Shown here one piece after another: positions 6,607-16,089 of a stretch of 64,000 nucleotides of DNA. The notes under the pieces are model-generated. The model did not search any database. It saw nothing but the letters and a program-made list of their open reading frames with translations, and was not told the origin of the DNA. The DNA lies in contig JAFRSU010000047.1 of the NCBI GenBank assembly GCA_017427415.1, positions 1 through 64,000 on the forward strand. The letters are read 5' to 3'. Each line of letters begins with the position of its first letter. Positions within the stretch are counted from its first letter, which is position 1. Source of the DNA: Lachnospiraceae bacterium (GTDB lineage Bacteria; Bacillota; Clostridia; Lachnospirales; Lachnospiraceae). The translations under genes were made by a program, and so were the position numbers.

Positions 6607-9600
6607 TCAGGTTCTGGGAACCTCAACCATCTTGTAGAACTCAATCTGATCAAGTTCAGCCAGATCTGAGAACTTCTCAAATACCAGACCGCACTCGTAT
6701 CCTGCAGCCACTTCCTTAACATCATCCTTAAACCTCTTTAACGAAGCCAGAGGACCCTCATATATCTGATTGCCCTCACGGGTGATCCTAGCAGAGCAGC
6801 CGCGCTCGATCTTACCATCTAAGACGAATGAACCTGCGATAACACCGATCTGAGAAGCCTTGAACAGCTGACGAACCTCAGCATGAGCAATGATCTTCTC
6901 CTCGTATACAGGCTTAAGCATACCCTTCATGGCAGCCTCGATATCATCTATAGCATTGTAGATAACCTTGTACAACTTGATCTCCACACCCTCATGCTCA
7001 GCGATATCCTTAGCCGTATTATCAGGCTTAACATTGAAACCGATGATGATCGCATTGGAAGCACCTGCTAAGTTAACATCTGACTCATTGATGTTACCTA
7101 CACCGCCGTGGATAACTCGTACCACAACTTCCTCGTTAGAAAGCTTAACCAAACTCTGCTTAACAGCCTCAACCGAACCCATAACGTCAGCCTTGATGAT
7201 AAGATTAAGCTCTTTGACATTACCTGCTTCGATCTGTGAGAAGAGTCCGTCAAGTGACAGTCTTGCCTTGGTCTCGGAGATCTTCTGCTCTTTGCTCTGA
7301 GCGATGAATGCTTCAGCAATGGTCCTTGCTTCCTTCTCGTCAGCTACAGCCATCATGATCTCACCTGCATTAGGCACTTCATCAAGACCCTGAATCTCAA
7401 CAGGTGTGGAAGGAGTAGCTACCTTTACACGTCTGCCCTTATCATCTATCATCGCACGGATACGTCCGTGAGATGCACCTATAGCAACATAATCGCCTAC
7501 ATTAAGAGTACCCTTTTGTACAAGAACCGTAGCGATACATCCCTTACCTCTGTCACGCTCGGCCTCGATAACGATACCACGTGCCTTACGGTTGGGATTG
7601 GCCTTAAGCTCAAGTACGTCTGCAGTAAGAAGAACCATCTCGAGCAGGTTCTCGATACCGTCATGAGTCTTAGCCGATACGGGTACGAATACTGTATCTC
7701 CACCCCAGTCCTCAGCTACTAAACCGTACTCGGTCAGCTCCTGCTTTACCTTTTCTACATTTGCACCGGGCTTATCTATCTTGTTTACAGCTACGATGAT
7801 AGAAACGTTGGCTGCCTTTGCATGGTTGATAGCCTCAACAGTCTGGGGCATAACACCGTCGTCTGCAGCTACTACCAATATAGCGATATCTGTGGACTTA
7901 GCACCACGCATACGCATGGAAGTAAATGCCTCATGTCCGGGTGTATCAAGGAAGGTGATCTTCTCACCGTTGATCTCTACCATGTATGCACCGATATGCT
8001 GTGTGATACCGCCTGCTTCGTGTGAAGTAACGTTGGTTGAACGGATGGCATCAAGAAGTGATGTCTTACCATGGTCAACGTGACCCATAACGCAGACAAC
8101 GGGAGGACGCTTTATAAGTGTAGCGGGATCTTCCTCGGTCTCCTTTAAGAGCTCTTCTACTACATTTACCTTAGCTTCCTTCTCACACATGATCTCGTAA
8201 TCAAGTGCGATCTCTTCAGCCTCTTCGAATGTGATCTCTGAGTTCTGGTTGATCATCTTGCCGGCTAAGAAAAGCTTCTTTACGATAGCACCGGCATTCT
8301 GCTTCATCTTGTCAGCCAGCTCTTTGATAGTGATAACCTCGGGGATGGTGATAACCTTGATATCCTCTTCCTCTTTAACAACCTGCTTTACAGGCTTCTG
8401 GAAAGCACCCTTACGGTTAGGATCTTTCTTAAGGTTTACATTCTCATCATCGTAATCACGCTTATCTTTTTTGTCTTTACCTTTATTCTTGAACTTACCT
8501 GCACGGTCGTTTTTATCGATCTGTGTGCTAAGCTCGCTCTTTAACTTGCCGTCAGGTGAAGGCTTAGAAGGACGCTTTGTAGCAAAAGGCTTACGTCCGT
8601 CATCATCCTTATCCTTATCGCCGAAGCCGTTAGGACCGCCCATGCCGCCGCGTCTGTCACCGAAAGGCTTCTGGCCGCCCTGGAACTTATCTCTGTCACC
8701 GAAAGGTCTTCCACCCTGACCCTGGCCCTGTCCTCCGGGTACATTTCTGTCTCTGAAAGGAGGACGATGCTCACCGGGTCTGCCATCGCGTCTGTCACCG
8801 CCCTGACCGTCACGTCTGTCAGGTCTGCCTTCTCCGGGTCTGCCGTCACGTCTGTCGGGTCTGCCGTCTCCGGGTCTTCCGTCACGTCTGCCCTGATCTG
8901 AGGGACGTCTGTCCTGATTTCTGTCAGGTCTTCCCTGCTGTTGTGCGATACGTCTTTCTTTGGCTGCCTGCTCTTTATCCTTGGCTGCTGCAAGGCTTTC
9001 AAAGATATTTCCTACTATACGGGGCTGTACCTCATTGGTCTCCGGTACTGCCTTAGCCGCTGCAGCTGTATTTTCTTCAGCTGCTGGTGAAGGTGCTGCC
9101 TTTACCTCAGGCTCTGCAGTATTTGCTGCTGCAGCCTGCTCGTTAGCTTTCTCTTCTTTTTTGATATCAGGTTCTTTTTCGGGCTTTGCCGCAGCATGAG
9201 CCTCGGGAGCGGGAGCTGCGGGTCTCTTCTGCAAAGGTGAACCGTCCAGTTTTACTATCTTACCGTTATCATTCATTTTTAAAGGAAGGGGCTTGCCGTC
9301 TTTTCCGATAAGCCTTCCGTCCTTAGCTACCCAGTAAGGAGTCTCCTTGCCGTCCCTGCCGATCAGCTTGCCAGCGGGGGGACGCTTCTTGCCGGTCTTA
9401 GCAGGTTCGCCTCCTTCGGGTCTTACATGCTTTTCAGGAGCAGCCTGTTTATTTTCGGGCTTAACTTCTGTCTTAACCTCGGGCTTTGCTTCAGTCTTTA
9501 CCTCAGGCTTTGCTTCAGTCTTTACTTCAGGCTTAGCTTCTGCCTTTACCTCAGGCTTAGCTTCCTGCTTTGCCTCAGGTTTTGCTTCCGCTTTTACTTC

Positions 9601-9819
9601 TTCCTTTGTATCACTCTTTTTTGTATCTTTCTTGGACTTACTGTAGTGAGCCCTGACATAATCCGCATCCTCATCCGATACACCGCTCTGGTGGCTCTTT
9701 ACTTCAACACCTTTTTTAACGAGCAGATTAATGATATCGGTGTTAAGGGTCTTCGAATCCTTAGCCAGACCGTTTTCTACCAACTCTCTTGCCAGTTCAT
9801 AAATCCTCATTTTGGCCAT
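6607..9819 (-). CDS. infB: Translation initiation factor IF-2
   Basis: About 1070 residues, long for IF-2. The GTPase core begins near residue 575 with the P-loop 'GHVDHGKTS', then 'DTPGHEAF' and 'NKIDKP', followed by the C-terminal domains that bind fMet-tRNA. The N-terminus has an IF2_N motif ('[17 protein letters not shown]'). A roughly 450-residue low-complexity linker follows, with 'KPEVKTEA' repeats and a '[12 protein letters not shown]' Arg/Gly/Asp region. The ATG at 9819 is preferred because GGAGG lies 10 nt upstream; an in-frame TTG at 9849 precedes that site. IF-2 places initiator tRNA on the 30S subunit and promotes 50S joining. Confidence 0.95.
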   Translation of the reverse strand: MAKMRIYELARELVENGLAKDSKTLNTDIINLLVKKGVEVKSHQSGVSDEDADYVRAHYSKSKKDTKKSDTKEEVKAEAKPEAKQEAKPEVKAEAKPEVKTEAKPEVKTEAKPEVKTEVKPENKQAAPEKHVRPEGGEPAKTGKKRPPAGKLIGRDGKETPYWVAKDGRLIGKDGKPLPLKMNDNGKIVKLDGSPLQKRPAAPAPEAHAAAKPEKEPDIKKEEKANEQAAAANTAEPEVKAAPSPAAEENTAAAAKAVPETNEVQPRIVGNIFESLAAAKDKEQAAKERRIAQQQGRPDRNQDRRPSDQGRRDGRPGDGRPDRRDGRPGEGRPDRRDGQGGDRRDGRPGEHRPPFRDRNVPGGQGQGQGGRPFGDRDKFQGGQKPFGDRRGGMGGPNGFGDKDKDDDGRKPFATKRPSKPSPDGKLKSELSTQIDKNDRAGKFKNKGKDKKDKRDYDDENVNLKKDPNRKGAFQKPVKQVVKEEEDIKVITIPEVITIKELADKMKQNAGAIVKKLFLAGKMINQNSEITFEEAEEIALDYEIMCEKEAKVNVVEELLKETEEDPATLIKRPPVVCVMGHVDHGKTSLLDAIRSTNVTSHEAGGITQHIGAYMVEINGEKITFLDTPGHEAFTSMRMRGAKSTDIAILVVAADDGVMPQTVEAINHAKAANVSIIVAVNKIDKPGANVEKVKQELTEYGLVAEDWGGDTVFVPVSAKTHDGIENLLEMVLLTADVLELKANPNRKARGIVIEAERDRGKGCIATVLVQKGTLNVGDYVAIGASHGRIRAMIDDKGRRVKVATPSTPVEIQGLDEVPNAGEIMMAVADEKEARTIAEAFIAQSKEQKISETKARLSLDGLFSQIEAGNVKELNLIIKADVMGSVEAVKQSLVKLSNEEVVVRVIHGGVGNINESDVNLAGASNAIIIGFNVKPDNTAKDIAEHEGVEIKLYKVIYNAIDDIEAAMKGMLKPVYEEKIIAHAEVRQLFKASQIGVIAGSFVLDGKIERGCSARITREGNQIYEGPLASLKRFKDDVKEVAAGYECGLVFEKFSDLAELDQIEFYKMVEVPRT

Positions 9820-9867
9820 TCTGTACAAATCCTCCGATTGTTTTAACAAATATATAATCTTTATTAT

Positions 9868-10194
9868 TTACTTAAGTAAACTTATGATCTTGTCTGCAAG
9901 ACCTTTATTGTTTACGGATACGCACGCCCTGAATTCAAAACCGATCGCATATCCTAAGTCATCCTTGTTCCCGAACTCATAATAAGGAACATCATAGTAT
10001 GCAGCCGAATCCCTGAACTTCTTCTTCGTATTGTCAGAAGAATCGGCAGCGACCAACACTAAAAAGGACTGCCCGGACTTTATGCATTTCTCGGTCTGAA
10101 ACTCCCCCGCGCCGATATTTCCGCCCTTACGGCATAAGCCTAACAGGGAATAGATCTTTTTATCATTATTGTTCGTTAGACCATTCATATTCAT
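9868..10194 (-). CDS. L7Ae/L30e/S12e-family RNA-binding protein, YlxQ-like
   Basis: 108 residues. The N-terminus 'KKIYSLLGLCRKGGNIGAG' is typical of YlxQ, followed by 'VLVAADSSDNTKKKF' and a C-terminal 'GYAIGF' as in bacterial L7Ae-like proteins that bind kink-turn RNA. It overlaps ylxR by 29 nt and lies directly upstream of infB, the conserved position in Firmicutes. An alternative ATG lies two codons inside. Confidence 0.85.
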   Translation of the reverse strand: MNMNGLTNNNDKKIYSLLGLCRKGGNIGAGEFQTEKCIKSGQSFLVLVAADSSDNTKKKFRDSAAYYDVPYYEFGNKDDLGYAIGFEFRACVSVNNKGLADKIISLLK

Positions 10195-10447
10195 TCCTTA
10201 ATTTCTCAAATACCTCCTCCGGTATCTGAGTCTTAAGCGACCTTTCTAAACCTTTGGTTTTAACCGCTTTTTCCAAACATTCAAGTTTATTGCAGATATA
10301 AGCGCCTCTTCCGTTCTTTTTGCCGGTAGCATCGATACATACATTTCCGTCAGGTTCGAGCAGGACTCTTATGAGCTCCTTCTTTGACTTCATCTCACCG
10401 CAGCCGGTGCACTTCCGAAGCGGAATCTTTCTGACCTTTACTGCCAT
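10166..10447 (-). CDS. rnpM: YlxR/RnpM family protein (DUF448)
   Basis: 93 residues with the DUF448 signature 'RKCTGCGEMKSKKELIRV' and 'GRGAYICNKLECLEKA'. YlxR proteins bind RNA; in Bacillus subtilis the protein was renamed RnpM as a modulator of RNase P. AAAGGAG precedes the ATG by 6 nt. The gene lies between nusA (12 nt upstream) and the L7Ae-like gene, the standard operon order. Confidence 0.88.
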   Translation of the reverse strand: MAVKVRKIPLRKCTGCGEMKSKKELIRVLLEPDGNVCIDATGKKNGRGAYICNKLECLEKAVKTKGLERSLKTQIPEEVFEKLRNEYEWSNEQ

Positions 10448-10459
10448 CTGTCGCTCCTT

Positions 10460-11542
10460 TTAGTTCTCTTCGTAGTAGTAATACTCGTCCTCATCCTCAG
10501 TGCTCTGTGATTCAGGCTTGATATCGATCTTGTATCCTGTAAGTCTTGCTGCAAGTCTTGCATTCTGGCCTTCCTTACCGATAGCAAGTGAAAGCTGGTA
10601 ATCAGGAACGATAACTCTTGCCCACTTCTCCTCAGGGTATGCATCTACTGATATAACCTTTGCAGGGCTTAATGCATTCTCAATAAGTACTGCGGGGTCA
10701 TCGCTCCAGTTGATGATATCGATCTTTTCTCCGCCGAGCTCTTCTACGATAGCATTTACTCTGTCGCCGTTAAGACCTACGCATGCGCCTACGGGATCAA
10801 CATCGGGATCTGAAGAGTATACAGCCATCTTGGTACGCTGTCCTGCTTCTCTTGCGATGGACTTGATCTCTACGATACCGTCGCTTACTTCGGTAACGGT
10901 CTCTTCAAACAGACGCTTTACAAGCTCTTTGTGATTTCTTGATACTGTGATCTTGGGACCGCGTGTGGTATCCTTTACTTCGATAACATATACCTTGATC
11001 CTGTCATTGAGTCTGAAATGCTCTGTAGGTATCTGCTCGCTCTCGGGAAGTATGGCGTCTGTCTTTCCTAAGTTGATGGCGATGTTCCTGCCGTTGTAAC
11101 GCTGTACTGTACCGGTTACGATCTCATGCTCACGTGAACTGAACTGGTTGTATATAACCTTTCTTTCTTCCTCACGGATCTTCTGTACTACTGCCTGCTT
11201 AGCCTTCTGTGCAGAGATTCTTAAGAAGTTCTTGGGGGTAACCTCGATATTTACTACGTCGCCTACTGCCAGTTTCTTTCTGGGGAACTTGTTCTTAGCC
11301 TCTTCTAAGGTGATCTCCATAAGGTCATCCTCAACCTCGTCAACGATGGTCTTTTCAGCATATACGTTTACAGCACCGTTTTCCCTGTTGATGTTTACCT
11401 TTATGTTGTCAGTCCTTCCGAACTGGTTCTTGCAGGCTGCAAGAAGTGAATTCTCTATCGCCTCCAGTAATACGTCCTTGCTTATATCTTTCTCCTTCTC
11501 GATCTCATTTAATGCATCGATCAATTCCTTGTTGCCACTCAT
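10460..11542 (-). CDS. nusA: Transcription elongation/termination factor NusA
   Basis: 360 residues, the short Firmicutes form. The N-terminal RNAP-binding domain spans about 1-125. The S1 domain follows ('IVTGTVQRYNGRNIAINLG'). Tandem KH domains carry 'VDPVGACVGLNGDRVNAIVEE' style residues (G-x-x-G) and 'SLAIGKEGQNARLAARLTG'. An acidic, tyrosine-rich tail (EDEDEYYYYEEN) closes the protein. There are no C-terminal AR domains, as is usual outside proteobacteria. It modulates pausing, intrinsic termination and antitermination. GGAGG lies upstream of the ATG. rimP precedes it across an interspersed repeat. Confidence 0.95.
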   Translation of the reverse strand: MSGNKELIDALNEIEKEKDISKDVLLEAIENSLLAACKNQFGRTDNIKVNINRENGAVNVYAEKTIVDEVEDDLMEITLEEAKNKFPRKKLAVGDVVNIEVTPKNFLRISAQKAKQAVVQKIREEERKVIYNQFSSREHEIVTGTVQRYNGRNIAINLGKTDAILPESEQIPTEHFRLNDRIKVYVIEVKDTTRGPKITVSRNHKELVKRLFEETVTEVSDGIVEIKSIAREAGQRTKMAVYSSDPDVDPVGACVGLNGDRVNAIVEELGGEKIDIINWSDDPAVLIENALSPAKVISVDAYPEEKWARVIVPDYQLSLAIGKEGQNARLAARLTGYKIDIKPESQSTEDEDEYYYYEEN

Positions 11543-11621
11543 TTTTTTCCATTATCCTCCTTATATTATGTGATGTTTTTTCAGTTATTGTGTTTCTGTG
11601 TTGTATGTAAAACATTTCAAT

Positions 11622-11696
11622 TTAAGATTCTTCGCTTCACTCAGAATGACAAGGTATTTTGTCTTGTAATCCTGAGGGCATAGCCCGAAGGATCTT
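11622..11696. repeat. Palindromic interspersed repeat between rimP and nusA
   Basis: The ends form an inverted repeat (aagattcttcg 11622-11632 and cgaaggatctt 11686-11696) and the interior holds 'ctcagaatgaca'. It includes the rimP stop codon. It matches the repeat in the rbfA-nrnA spacer. Shorter fragments ('ggatccttcgct') occur near 54.46 and 55.16 kb and in the 12.37-12.40 kb spacer. Confidence 0.65.
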
Positions 11697-12162
11697 AGAA
11701 ATCAAAATGTAAATTTATCTTTGAGATCTGAGCCATATCAAGCTCTATAGCCTCTCCTTCAACATCAAAAACGAAATGCTCGTTTTCATATGACTTTAGG
11801 ATGCCGGTGAATTCCTTCCGTTTGTCGTGAAGTGCCTTGTAGAGTCTTACATCCACCTGTTCTCCGATGTTTTGCAGAAAATGCTTTTCCTTTTTTAACT
11901 GCCTGCCAAGTCCCGGTGAGCTTACCTCCAGGATATAAGCGTTGGGGATAAAATCCTCTTCGTCGAGCTTAAGCTCTAACGCCCTGCTTACCTTTTCACA
12001 GTCATCGACCGTGATGCCGCCTTCTTTGTCTATATATGCACGAAGGTAATAATCAACACCTTCCTTTACATACTCGACATCATACAGGCTGTATCCGAAC
12101 TCTTTGATTATCGGCTCCAGCAGGCGTTCGGTGTTTGCTTCGTATGTTTCTTTGTTTGCCAT
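11695..12162 (-). CDS. rimP: Ribosome maturation factor RimP
   Basis: About 155 residues from the ATG at 12162, which has an AAGAAAGGA site; an in-frame start 16 codons upstream lies in the leader and lacks one. The N-terminal alpha/beta domain contains 'GYSLYDVEYVKEG' and 'LRAYIDKEGGITVDDCEKVSRALE', with 'YILEVSSPGLGRQLK' as the family signature. The C-terminal SH3-like domain runs from about residue 90. RimP assists 30S assembly. It is the first gene of the nusA-infB operon. Confidence 0.93.
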   Translation of the reverse strand: MANKETYEANTERLLEPIIKEFGYSLYDVEYVKEGVDYYLRAYIDKEGGITVDDCEKVSRALELKLDEEDFIPNAYILEVSSPGLGRQLKKEKHFLQNIGEQVDVRLYKALHDKRKEFTGILKSYENEHFVFDVEGEAIELDMAQISKINLHFDF

Positions 12163-12181
12163 TTTTTCCTTTCTTAATATT

Positions 12182-12259
12182 GAAACTATTCGTGGTGGCC
12201 TATTATACACTCATAAACCATCCGGCTCCGCCGTATGTCGTCGCTACGCGAATAGTTTC
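12182..12259 (-). promoter_or_regulatory. rimP operon leader with -10 box and 11-bp inverted repeat
   Basis: An exact inverted repeat (gaaactattcg 12182-12192; cgaatagtttc 12249-12259) encloses a minus-strand TATAAT at 12202-12207. The -35 region is weak. The inverted repeat could pair across the promoter or form an operator; no T run follows. Confidence 0.4.
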
Positions 12260-12269
12260 TCACAAACAA

Positions 12270-12295
12270 ACTGAGTGGACTTTCGCCCACTCAGT
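12270..12295 (-). terminator. Probable terminator hairpin after hpt
   Basis: A 9-bp stem (actgagtgg/ccactcagt) is followed on the minus strand by the T-rich stretch TTTGTTTG. It lies between hpt and the rimP promoter, as expected for the end of the hpt transcript. Confidence 0.5.
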
Positions 12296-12406
12296 ACTTT
12301 TAACTATATGCAACATAAATAAAATATCACAATGCAAGTATAAATGCAAGTATATTTTTAAATTTTTTTAAGATCTTTCGGGCTTCGCCCTGAGTATTAC
12401 AGCCGA

Positions 12407-12958
12407 TCATGAATAAACTTCAGGTCTCAACACTCCTATATAAGGGAGATTCCTATAATATCCGGCATAATCAAGACCGTAGCCTACTACGAAATTGTCC
12501 TCGATATCGAAGCCGTACATCGTAGGATTGAGGTCCTTGGGATGGCAGTTATATTTATTGAGCAATGATACCGTGATAACCGATTTGGCTTTCCTGTCAT
12601 AGAGGTAATCCTTAAGGTAGCTTAATGTCAGTCCGGAATCCACTATGTCCTCAACTATGATCAGGTCTTTTCCTGCTATATCGTTATCGAAGTCTTTTCT
12701 CATGATAATCTGTCCCGAAGACTTAACATCATTTCCGTAGCTCGATACACTGATAAAGTCAAAAAACATGAGGCAGTCCATCGATCTTACGAGATCAGTG
12801 AAGAATACGGAGCCGCCCTTAAGTACCGCAGCTACTATGGGACATTTATCCTCATACAGCTCGGATAACTTTCTGCCCATCTCTTCTACACGTTTTTTTA
12901 TCTGATCCTCGGTAAGGAGAACATACTCCACATCATTTTTCTCACATGTAACGCTCAT
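12407..12958 (-). CDS. hpt: Hypoxanthine phosphoribosyltransferase
   Basis: 183 residues, normal length. The type I PRTase PRPP-binding motif appears as 'LIIVEDIVDSGLTL' near residue 98; also 'PIVAAVLKGGSVFFTDL' near 40, 'ISVSSYG' near 70, and 'FVVGYGLDYAGYYRNLPYIG' at the C-terminus. It salvages hypoxanthine and guanine to IMP and GMP in the cytoplasm. Confidence 0.93.
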   Translation of the reverse strand: MSVTCEKNDVEYVLLTEDQIKKRVEEMGRKLSELYEDKCPIVAAVLKGGSVFFTDLVRSMDCLMFFDFISVSSYGNDVKSSGQIIMRKDFDNDIAGKDLIIVEDIVDSGLTLSYLKDYLYDRKAKSVITVSLLNKYNCHPKDLNPTMYGFDIEDNFVVGYGLDYAGYYRNLPYIGVLRPEVYS

Positions 12959-12984
12959 ATTACTTACCTCGAAATTAAAATATA

Positions 12985-13078
12985 CACCTCATCCGTCGCC
13001 TTACGGCGACACCTTCCCTTCGCCAGGGAGGGCATCACAACACAATGTGTTGTGATATATCCCCTCAAGGGGAAAGCT
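12985..13078. repeat. Interspersed repeat, CACCTCATCCG...GGGGAAAGCT type
   Basis: The segment starts 'cacctcatccgtcgcc', has hairpins 'gtcgcc/ggcgac' and 'atcacaacac/gtgttgtgat', and ends 'cccctcaaggggaaagct'. Repeats with this start and end are common between genes in Clostridia (family knowledge). No second full copy is visible in this window. Confidence 0.55.
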
Positions 13079-13102
13079 TATTATGTTCATTATAGATGGT
13101 TT

Positions 13103-14398
13103 TTAGAACTTGTTATCGTAATATGCTTCACCGCCGGTGGCTATGACGATACATTCGTCGTCCTCTAAGTCGTTCAGCATCTCCGTATACAGCGTACCGG
13201 CCACCTTCGACTTCGTCTCGTTTACCTGTTGGGCTACATATTCGATTGTGTTCCTGTCCCTCGAGCCCATGTATACCTGCATAGAACAGCTTCGTATGAT
13301 CGTAGCATAATCCTTGTACATATTCTTGAGGTCATCTATGGATCTTAAGATGATAGAGCATGATACATCATACTTCTTGGCACTCATAAGGATTCTCGGG
13401 AAATCATATATCTTTCCGTTATCGGCGAATTCACTCATCATGCAGTGTACAGGGTAGTCAAGAGGCATACCTGCTGCTTTTTTGAAGAGTACTGTAAATA
13501 TCTGTGAATAGATAAGTGCAGGGAACTCAGAGTTAACACCGGTGTTGGGTCTTACGATAAAGAGAATCCTCTTGGAATCACCGAGCTTATCAAGCTCTAC
13601 CGAGTCAAGATCGCCCGAACGATCGATAACGCCTGCGGTAACGGCATTGATAATCTTGATGATGGACTCTGCGATCTCCATCTTATCGGTACCTACCATG
13701 ATACGGAAGTTGTCGTACTTTGATAAGCAGGGATGATCGGGATTGGTAGTATCAACCTCTAAAAAACGTCTGTCAAGATCGTCTACGGGCTTGATCTTCC
13801 AGTTATCACCGGAATCACCGAATCCGCCGTGTTCCATCTCACTAAGCATCTGCTTAACCATCTTAAAGTTACGGTTGGAATCGTCTGCAAAATTCTTTAC
13901 ATAGCTGATAAGCGCTTCAAGAAGCATCCTCTTCTCACTCAATGTAACAACATCGCTCTCATCGGCTGCAAGAAGTGCATTTGCAACATCTGTGATATCT
14001 TCTTCTGTTTTGATGTATACGAAGGGATTATAATAATCGCTTCGCTCGGGATCCAAGCTGTTGATGACCTTTACTGTGTAACCCGAGCTCTTAAAAAGAG
14101 CATTGAGGTCATTGTAAAGGAGACCTGCCTTATCAGTAACAACGTAACTGCAGCAGCGCTGTAAGATGTTGGGCTTTACATAAAGCTTGGTCTTACCTGC
14201 GCCTGCTCCTCCCAATACTATAACGTTGTTATTATAGCTGTTGTTCTCTCTATATCTTGTAAGTCTGAGTCTTACACTTTCCGAAAGAATAAAGTCGTTG
14301 TCCTCAGGCTCACGCTTTACAGAAAGATGTGAGTAAGCTTTGTTGAAAGCTTTTATATTTCCCCACTTTAAATCTTCAAGACCTTTTTGTTTTGCCAT
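13103..14398 (-). CDS. Orphan VirD4/TraG-like coupling-protein ATPase
   Basis: About 431 residues from the ATG at 14398, which has GAGGGGG upstream. Walker A 'GGAGAGKTK' is at residues 63-71, then 'YVVTDKAGLLYNDL' and the region equivalent to Walker B, 'HCMMSEFADNGKIYDFPRIL', near 318. The family usually has DEFA at that point, so the Walker B aspartate is serine here. The downstream 'CSIILRSIDDLKNMY' also resembles the TraG 'SIIIQSxxQLK' motif. Coupling proteins are hexameric DNA translocases of conjugation systems, but no relaxase or mating-pore gene lies nearby. No N-terminal membrane segment is visible. The function may be domesticated or lost. Confidence 0.75.
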   Translation of the reverse strand: MAKQKGLEDLKWGNIKAFNKAYSHLSVKREPEDNDFILSESVRLRLTRYRENNSYNNNVIVLGGAGAGKTKLYVKPNILQRCCSYVVTDKAGLLYNDLNALFKSSGYTVKVINSLDPERSDYYNPFVYIKTEEDITDVANALLAADESDVVTLSEKRMLLEALISYVKNFADDSNRNFKMVKQMLSEMEHGGFGDSGDNWKIKPVDDLDRRFLEVDTTNPDHPCLSKYDNFRIMVGTDKMEIAESIIKIINAVTAGVIDRSGDLDSVELDKLGDSKRILFIVRPNTGVNSEFPALIYSQIFTVLFKKAAGMPLDYPVHCMMSEFADNGKIYDFPRILMSAKKYDVSCSIILRSIDDLKNMYKDYATIIRSCSMQVYMGSRDRNTIEYVAQQVNETKSKVAGTLYTEMLNDLEDDECIVIATGGEAYYDNKF

Positions 14399-14556
14399 AA
14401 ACTTTTCCCCCTCATTGGTGTATCTATGATACAAATATCAATCTACATAATTTTGTGATATTATAATACACCAAATAAGGGGGAACGTAAGCATTATTTT
14501 TTTGACATTATTTGCTGAAAAAAATACACTTTTTACATTTTTGGAAAAAATATGTC

Positions 14557-16089
14557 TTAATCGTAAAACGGATCTCCGTATTCATAATAACCGGGATCGT
14601 AAAAGTCATCATCTCTATAGTCATCCTTGAAATATTGACTATTTTCATGCATAAACTCTTTAAGCTTCCTATCCAGGGTACTTCCTTCCGGTACATAATA
14701 CTGTCTTCTTACATAACCCTTTTTCATATCTATGTAGATGCCGATCATTTTAGTATTGCCGTAATAATCATCAAAAATGATCCTGTCAGATTTCACATCA
14801 TCAAAATTGTCAACTATCAACTGCAAAAGATCAACAGACTTATCAATACCTGCTTTATTATAGGTCCTGTTATTCCTGTATCCGGTACCAAAATACTCGC
14901 CCGATACCTGAGCATATGTACAGTCGCCTTTATCGGGGACATATTTTTCTATATTAAGTACATCACAGAACATACCTATCATAAATAATACCAGCACTCC
15001 GATGCATACTCCGCATTTAACCATATTCTGCTTAATTACACGGAATCTCTTTTCTGCTATCATACAGGATGCCATATATCCGACAAATCCGACAATTATA
15101 AGTATAACAAGTATCCCGATCCTATGGGAGGGAATATGCGCCTGTCCTTCTTCTGCGGATATGAACAATGCGATGAAAAATAATCCGAATCCGAGTGCAC
15201 AGAAAAATGCAAAACACCAGTTAAATATTACCTTTACGGCAGGGAATACAAAGTTGTCCTCGGTCTTTTCGGATTTTCTCCTTGTATATAAAAGATATGC
15301 CCCTACAGTAAGCAATACCCCGGCAGCAAATGCGATAAGTACTCTAATATAAGTTCCATCCTGATATAATCCGACTACTGTTCCTTTGATATCATATGAT
15401 GCTTTTATTTCATTATTTGTGAAGAACTCTATCGGAGATAATATATTATAGGTAGAAAACTCCATTATTCCGAGACCACTTTTTACTCCTATATATAAAA
15501 GCTGTGAATATGCATCAAATAATACATTTAAGATTAACCATGCTACTGCAAGCGCTATATAGCAAAAGGCCGCCATACCTATCCTGCCGCACAGTGTGAT
15601 CACTAAAACTCCCAGCGAATACCAGAACAGATACTCCACCGTTGATACGATCAGCCACTGTGTAAGCTCAGCTATGGCAAAATAGCCGAAGAAGGTCGTC
15701 TGTATCAGTTCTATGATATATATGGATATAACAGGTATCATTATGGCTAAAACACCGAAAAGATATCTTGTCGCGAAAAGGCTCAGTCTGTTAAAGGGAA
15801 GCGATTCGTAAAAGTAATGCTTTCTCCTTTTGGTCAGATACCCGAAGCCTGCTGTTGCTGCAACTAATCCCATACATGCAGCAAACATATGAGTTATTTC
15901 GGTAAGCAGCTCAATAACACGGTATGCTATTTCATAATCATGAGTCATGTCATAACGGTATGTGGACAACGCTATGACAATAGTACATGTAAACACATAT
16001 CCGAGCATACTCATGACCCAGATAGGCCAATGCATCCTGATATCACGCATTATCATATTGAAATTAAAGAATAATTTCTTTGATGCCAT
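14557..16089 (-). CDS. ABC transporter permease (ABC-2/Ytr-like)
   Basis: About 510 residues from the ATG at 16089, chosen because GGAGGTGAG lies 6 nt upstream. It has roughly ten hydrophobic segments: six in the first 260 residues, then 'VIFNWCFAFFCALGFGLFFI' and three more, ending in an acidic/aromatic extracytoplasmic tail (DDYRDDDFYDPGYYEYGD). It overlaps the ATPase gene by 26 nt and so is its partner. GntR-ATPase-permease operons of this kind (YtrABC type) respond to cell-envelope stress or antibiotics in Bacillus; the substrate here is unknown. Confidence 0.8.
   Translation of the reverse strand: MASKKLFFNFNMIMRDIRMHWPIWVMSMLGYVFTCTIVIALSTYRYDMTHDYEIAYRVIELLTEITHMFAACMGLVAATAGFGYLTKRRKHYFYESLPFNRLSLFATRYLFGVLAIMIPVISIYIIELIQTTFFGYFAIAELTQWLIVSTVEYLFWYSLGVLVITLCGRIGMAAFCYIALAVAWLILNVLFDAYSQLLYIGVKSGLGIMEFSTYNILSPIEFFTNNEIKASYDIKGTVVGLYQDGTYIRVLIAFAAGVLLTVGAYLLYTRRKSEKTEDNFVFPAVKVIFNWCFAFFCALGFGLFFIALFISAEEGQAHIPSHRIGILVILIIVGFVGYMASCMIAEKRFRVIKQNMVKCGVCIGVLVLFMIGMFCDVLNIEKYVPDKGDCTYAQVSGEYFGTGYRNNRTYNKAGIDKSVDLLQLIVDNFDDVKSDRIIFDDYYGNTKMIGIYIDMKKGYVRRQYYVPEGSTLDRKLKEFMHENSQYFKDDYRDDDFYDPGYYEYGDPFYD

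Noticed and set aside
8541..9002. Long open frames on both strands inside infB
   Set aside because: They follow from the repetitive Arg/Gly/Asp and Lys/Glu/Ala/Pro linker codons of IF-2 and show no protein-like composition or ribosome binding site.
9440..9600. Tandem repeats in infB resembling a CRISPR array
   Set aside because: The units are short, in frame, and encode the KPEVKTEA linker; there are no spacers.
13103..14398. An integrative conjugative element
   Set aside because: Only one coupling-protein-like gene is present; there is no relaxase, integrase or attachment site in the surrounding 10 kb.
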